This document shows, piece after piece, positions 63,936 to 64,000 of a stretch of DNA of 64,000 bases. Origin of the DNA: Acanthacorydalis orientalis. Its lineage: Eukaryota > Arthropoda > Insecta > Megaloptera > Corydalidae. The position numbers and the translations under genes are program-made. The notes beneath the pieces are model-generated. The model saw nothing but the letters and a program-made list of their open reading frames with translations. It made no database searches and was not told where the DNA came from. Location: contig CM068313.1 in the NCBI GenBank assembly GCA_034766995.1, positions 23,420,512 through 23,484,511 of the forward strand, written 5' to 3'. The stretch's first letter is position 1, and each line of letters opens with the position of its first letter.

Positions 63936-64000
63936 AAAAACAATTCTTTTGTAAATTTAGATTATTACAAATTATAGTAATGTCATAATTTTAAAGAGAA

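Noticed and set aside
1..64000. CRISPR arrays, bacterial operons or a mitochondrial insertion
   Set aside because: No regularly spaced repeats with unique spacers, no ribosome-binding-site gene layout, and no mitochondrial protein or rRNA sequence were recognised, despite the AT richness.

Overview
The window looks like nuclear DNA of an arthropod, most probably an insect. It is very A+T rich by eye, with short spliced exons bounded by GT..AG sites, decayed mariner, Tc1-like, hAT and LINE relics, and dozens of long (TA)n tracts. I cannot place it below insect level. A bee, a parasitoid wasp or another AT-rich insect would all fit, and nothing here settles which. There are no bacterial-type operons, no CRISPR array, and no convincing tRNA or rRNA gene.

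Layout. Positions 1 to about 39,250 are a gene desert: AT-rich DNA broken by (TA)n tracts, a few GC-richer islands (about 1,130-1,530, 8,840-9,060, 10,280-10,660, 14,725-15,195 and 29,800-30,190), and transposon debris. The debris is a hAT relic at 18.6-19.15 kb, mariner relics at 25.3, 34.1 and 36.8 kb, and a LINE-like tail at 37.6 kb. Three palindromic structures stand out there: a precursor-microRNA-like hairpin at 12.8 kb, an inverted repeat around a (TA)n core at 22 kb, and a 440-bp foldback at 27.9-28.35 kb.

Two genes follow, both on the + strand. The first (39,281-47,517) is a nine-exon gene that I assembled by splice-phase matching. It encodes a predicted 989-residue coiled-coil protein with a hydrophobic C-terminal tail, and I do not recognise the family. 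The second (49,775 to 61,918 and continuing past the window) is kazrin. Thirteen exons join in phase into at least 972 residues: an N-terminal segment, a large low-complexity exon, the conserved kazrin coiled coil, a GSISRVFAR motif, and three SAM domains of the liprin/kazrin type. Its introns hold an end-to-end but dead mariner of the irritans/Himar type, an antisense Tc1/mariner-superfamily relic and many (TA)n tracts. A LINE-derived fragment lies between the two genes.

The two genes share a strand and are about 2.2 kb apart, but nothing in the sequence shows that they work together. Kazrin is known as a cytoplasmic scaffold linked to cell junctions, the cytoskeleton and endosomes. The upstream coiled-coil gene can only be described by its structure. 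I found no clear new multi-gene system. The most open items are the unrecognised tail-anchored coiled-coil protein, the three palindromic structures, and a possible alternative C terminus of kazrin.
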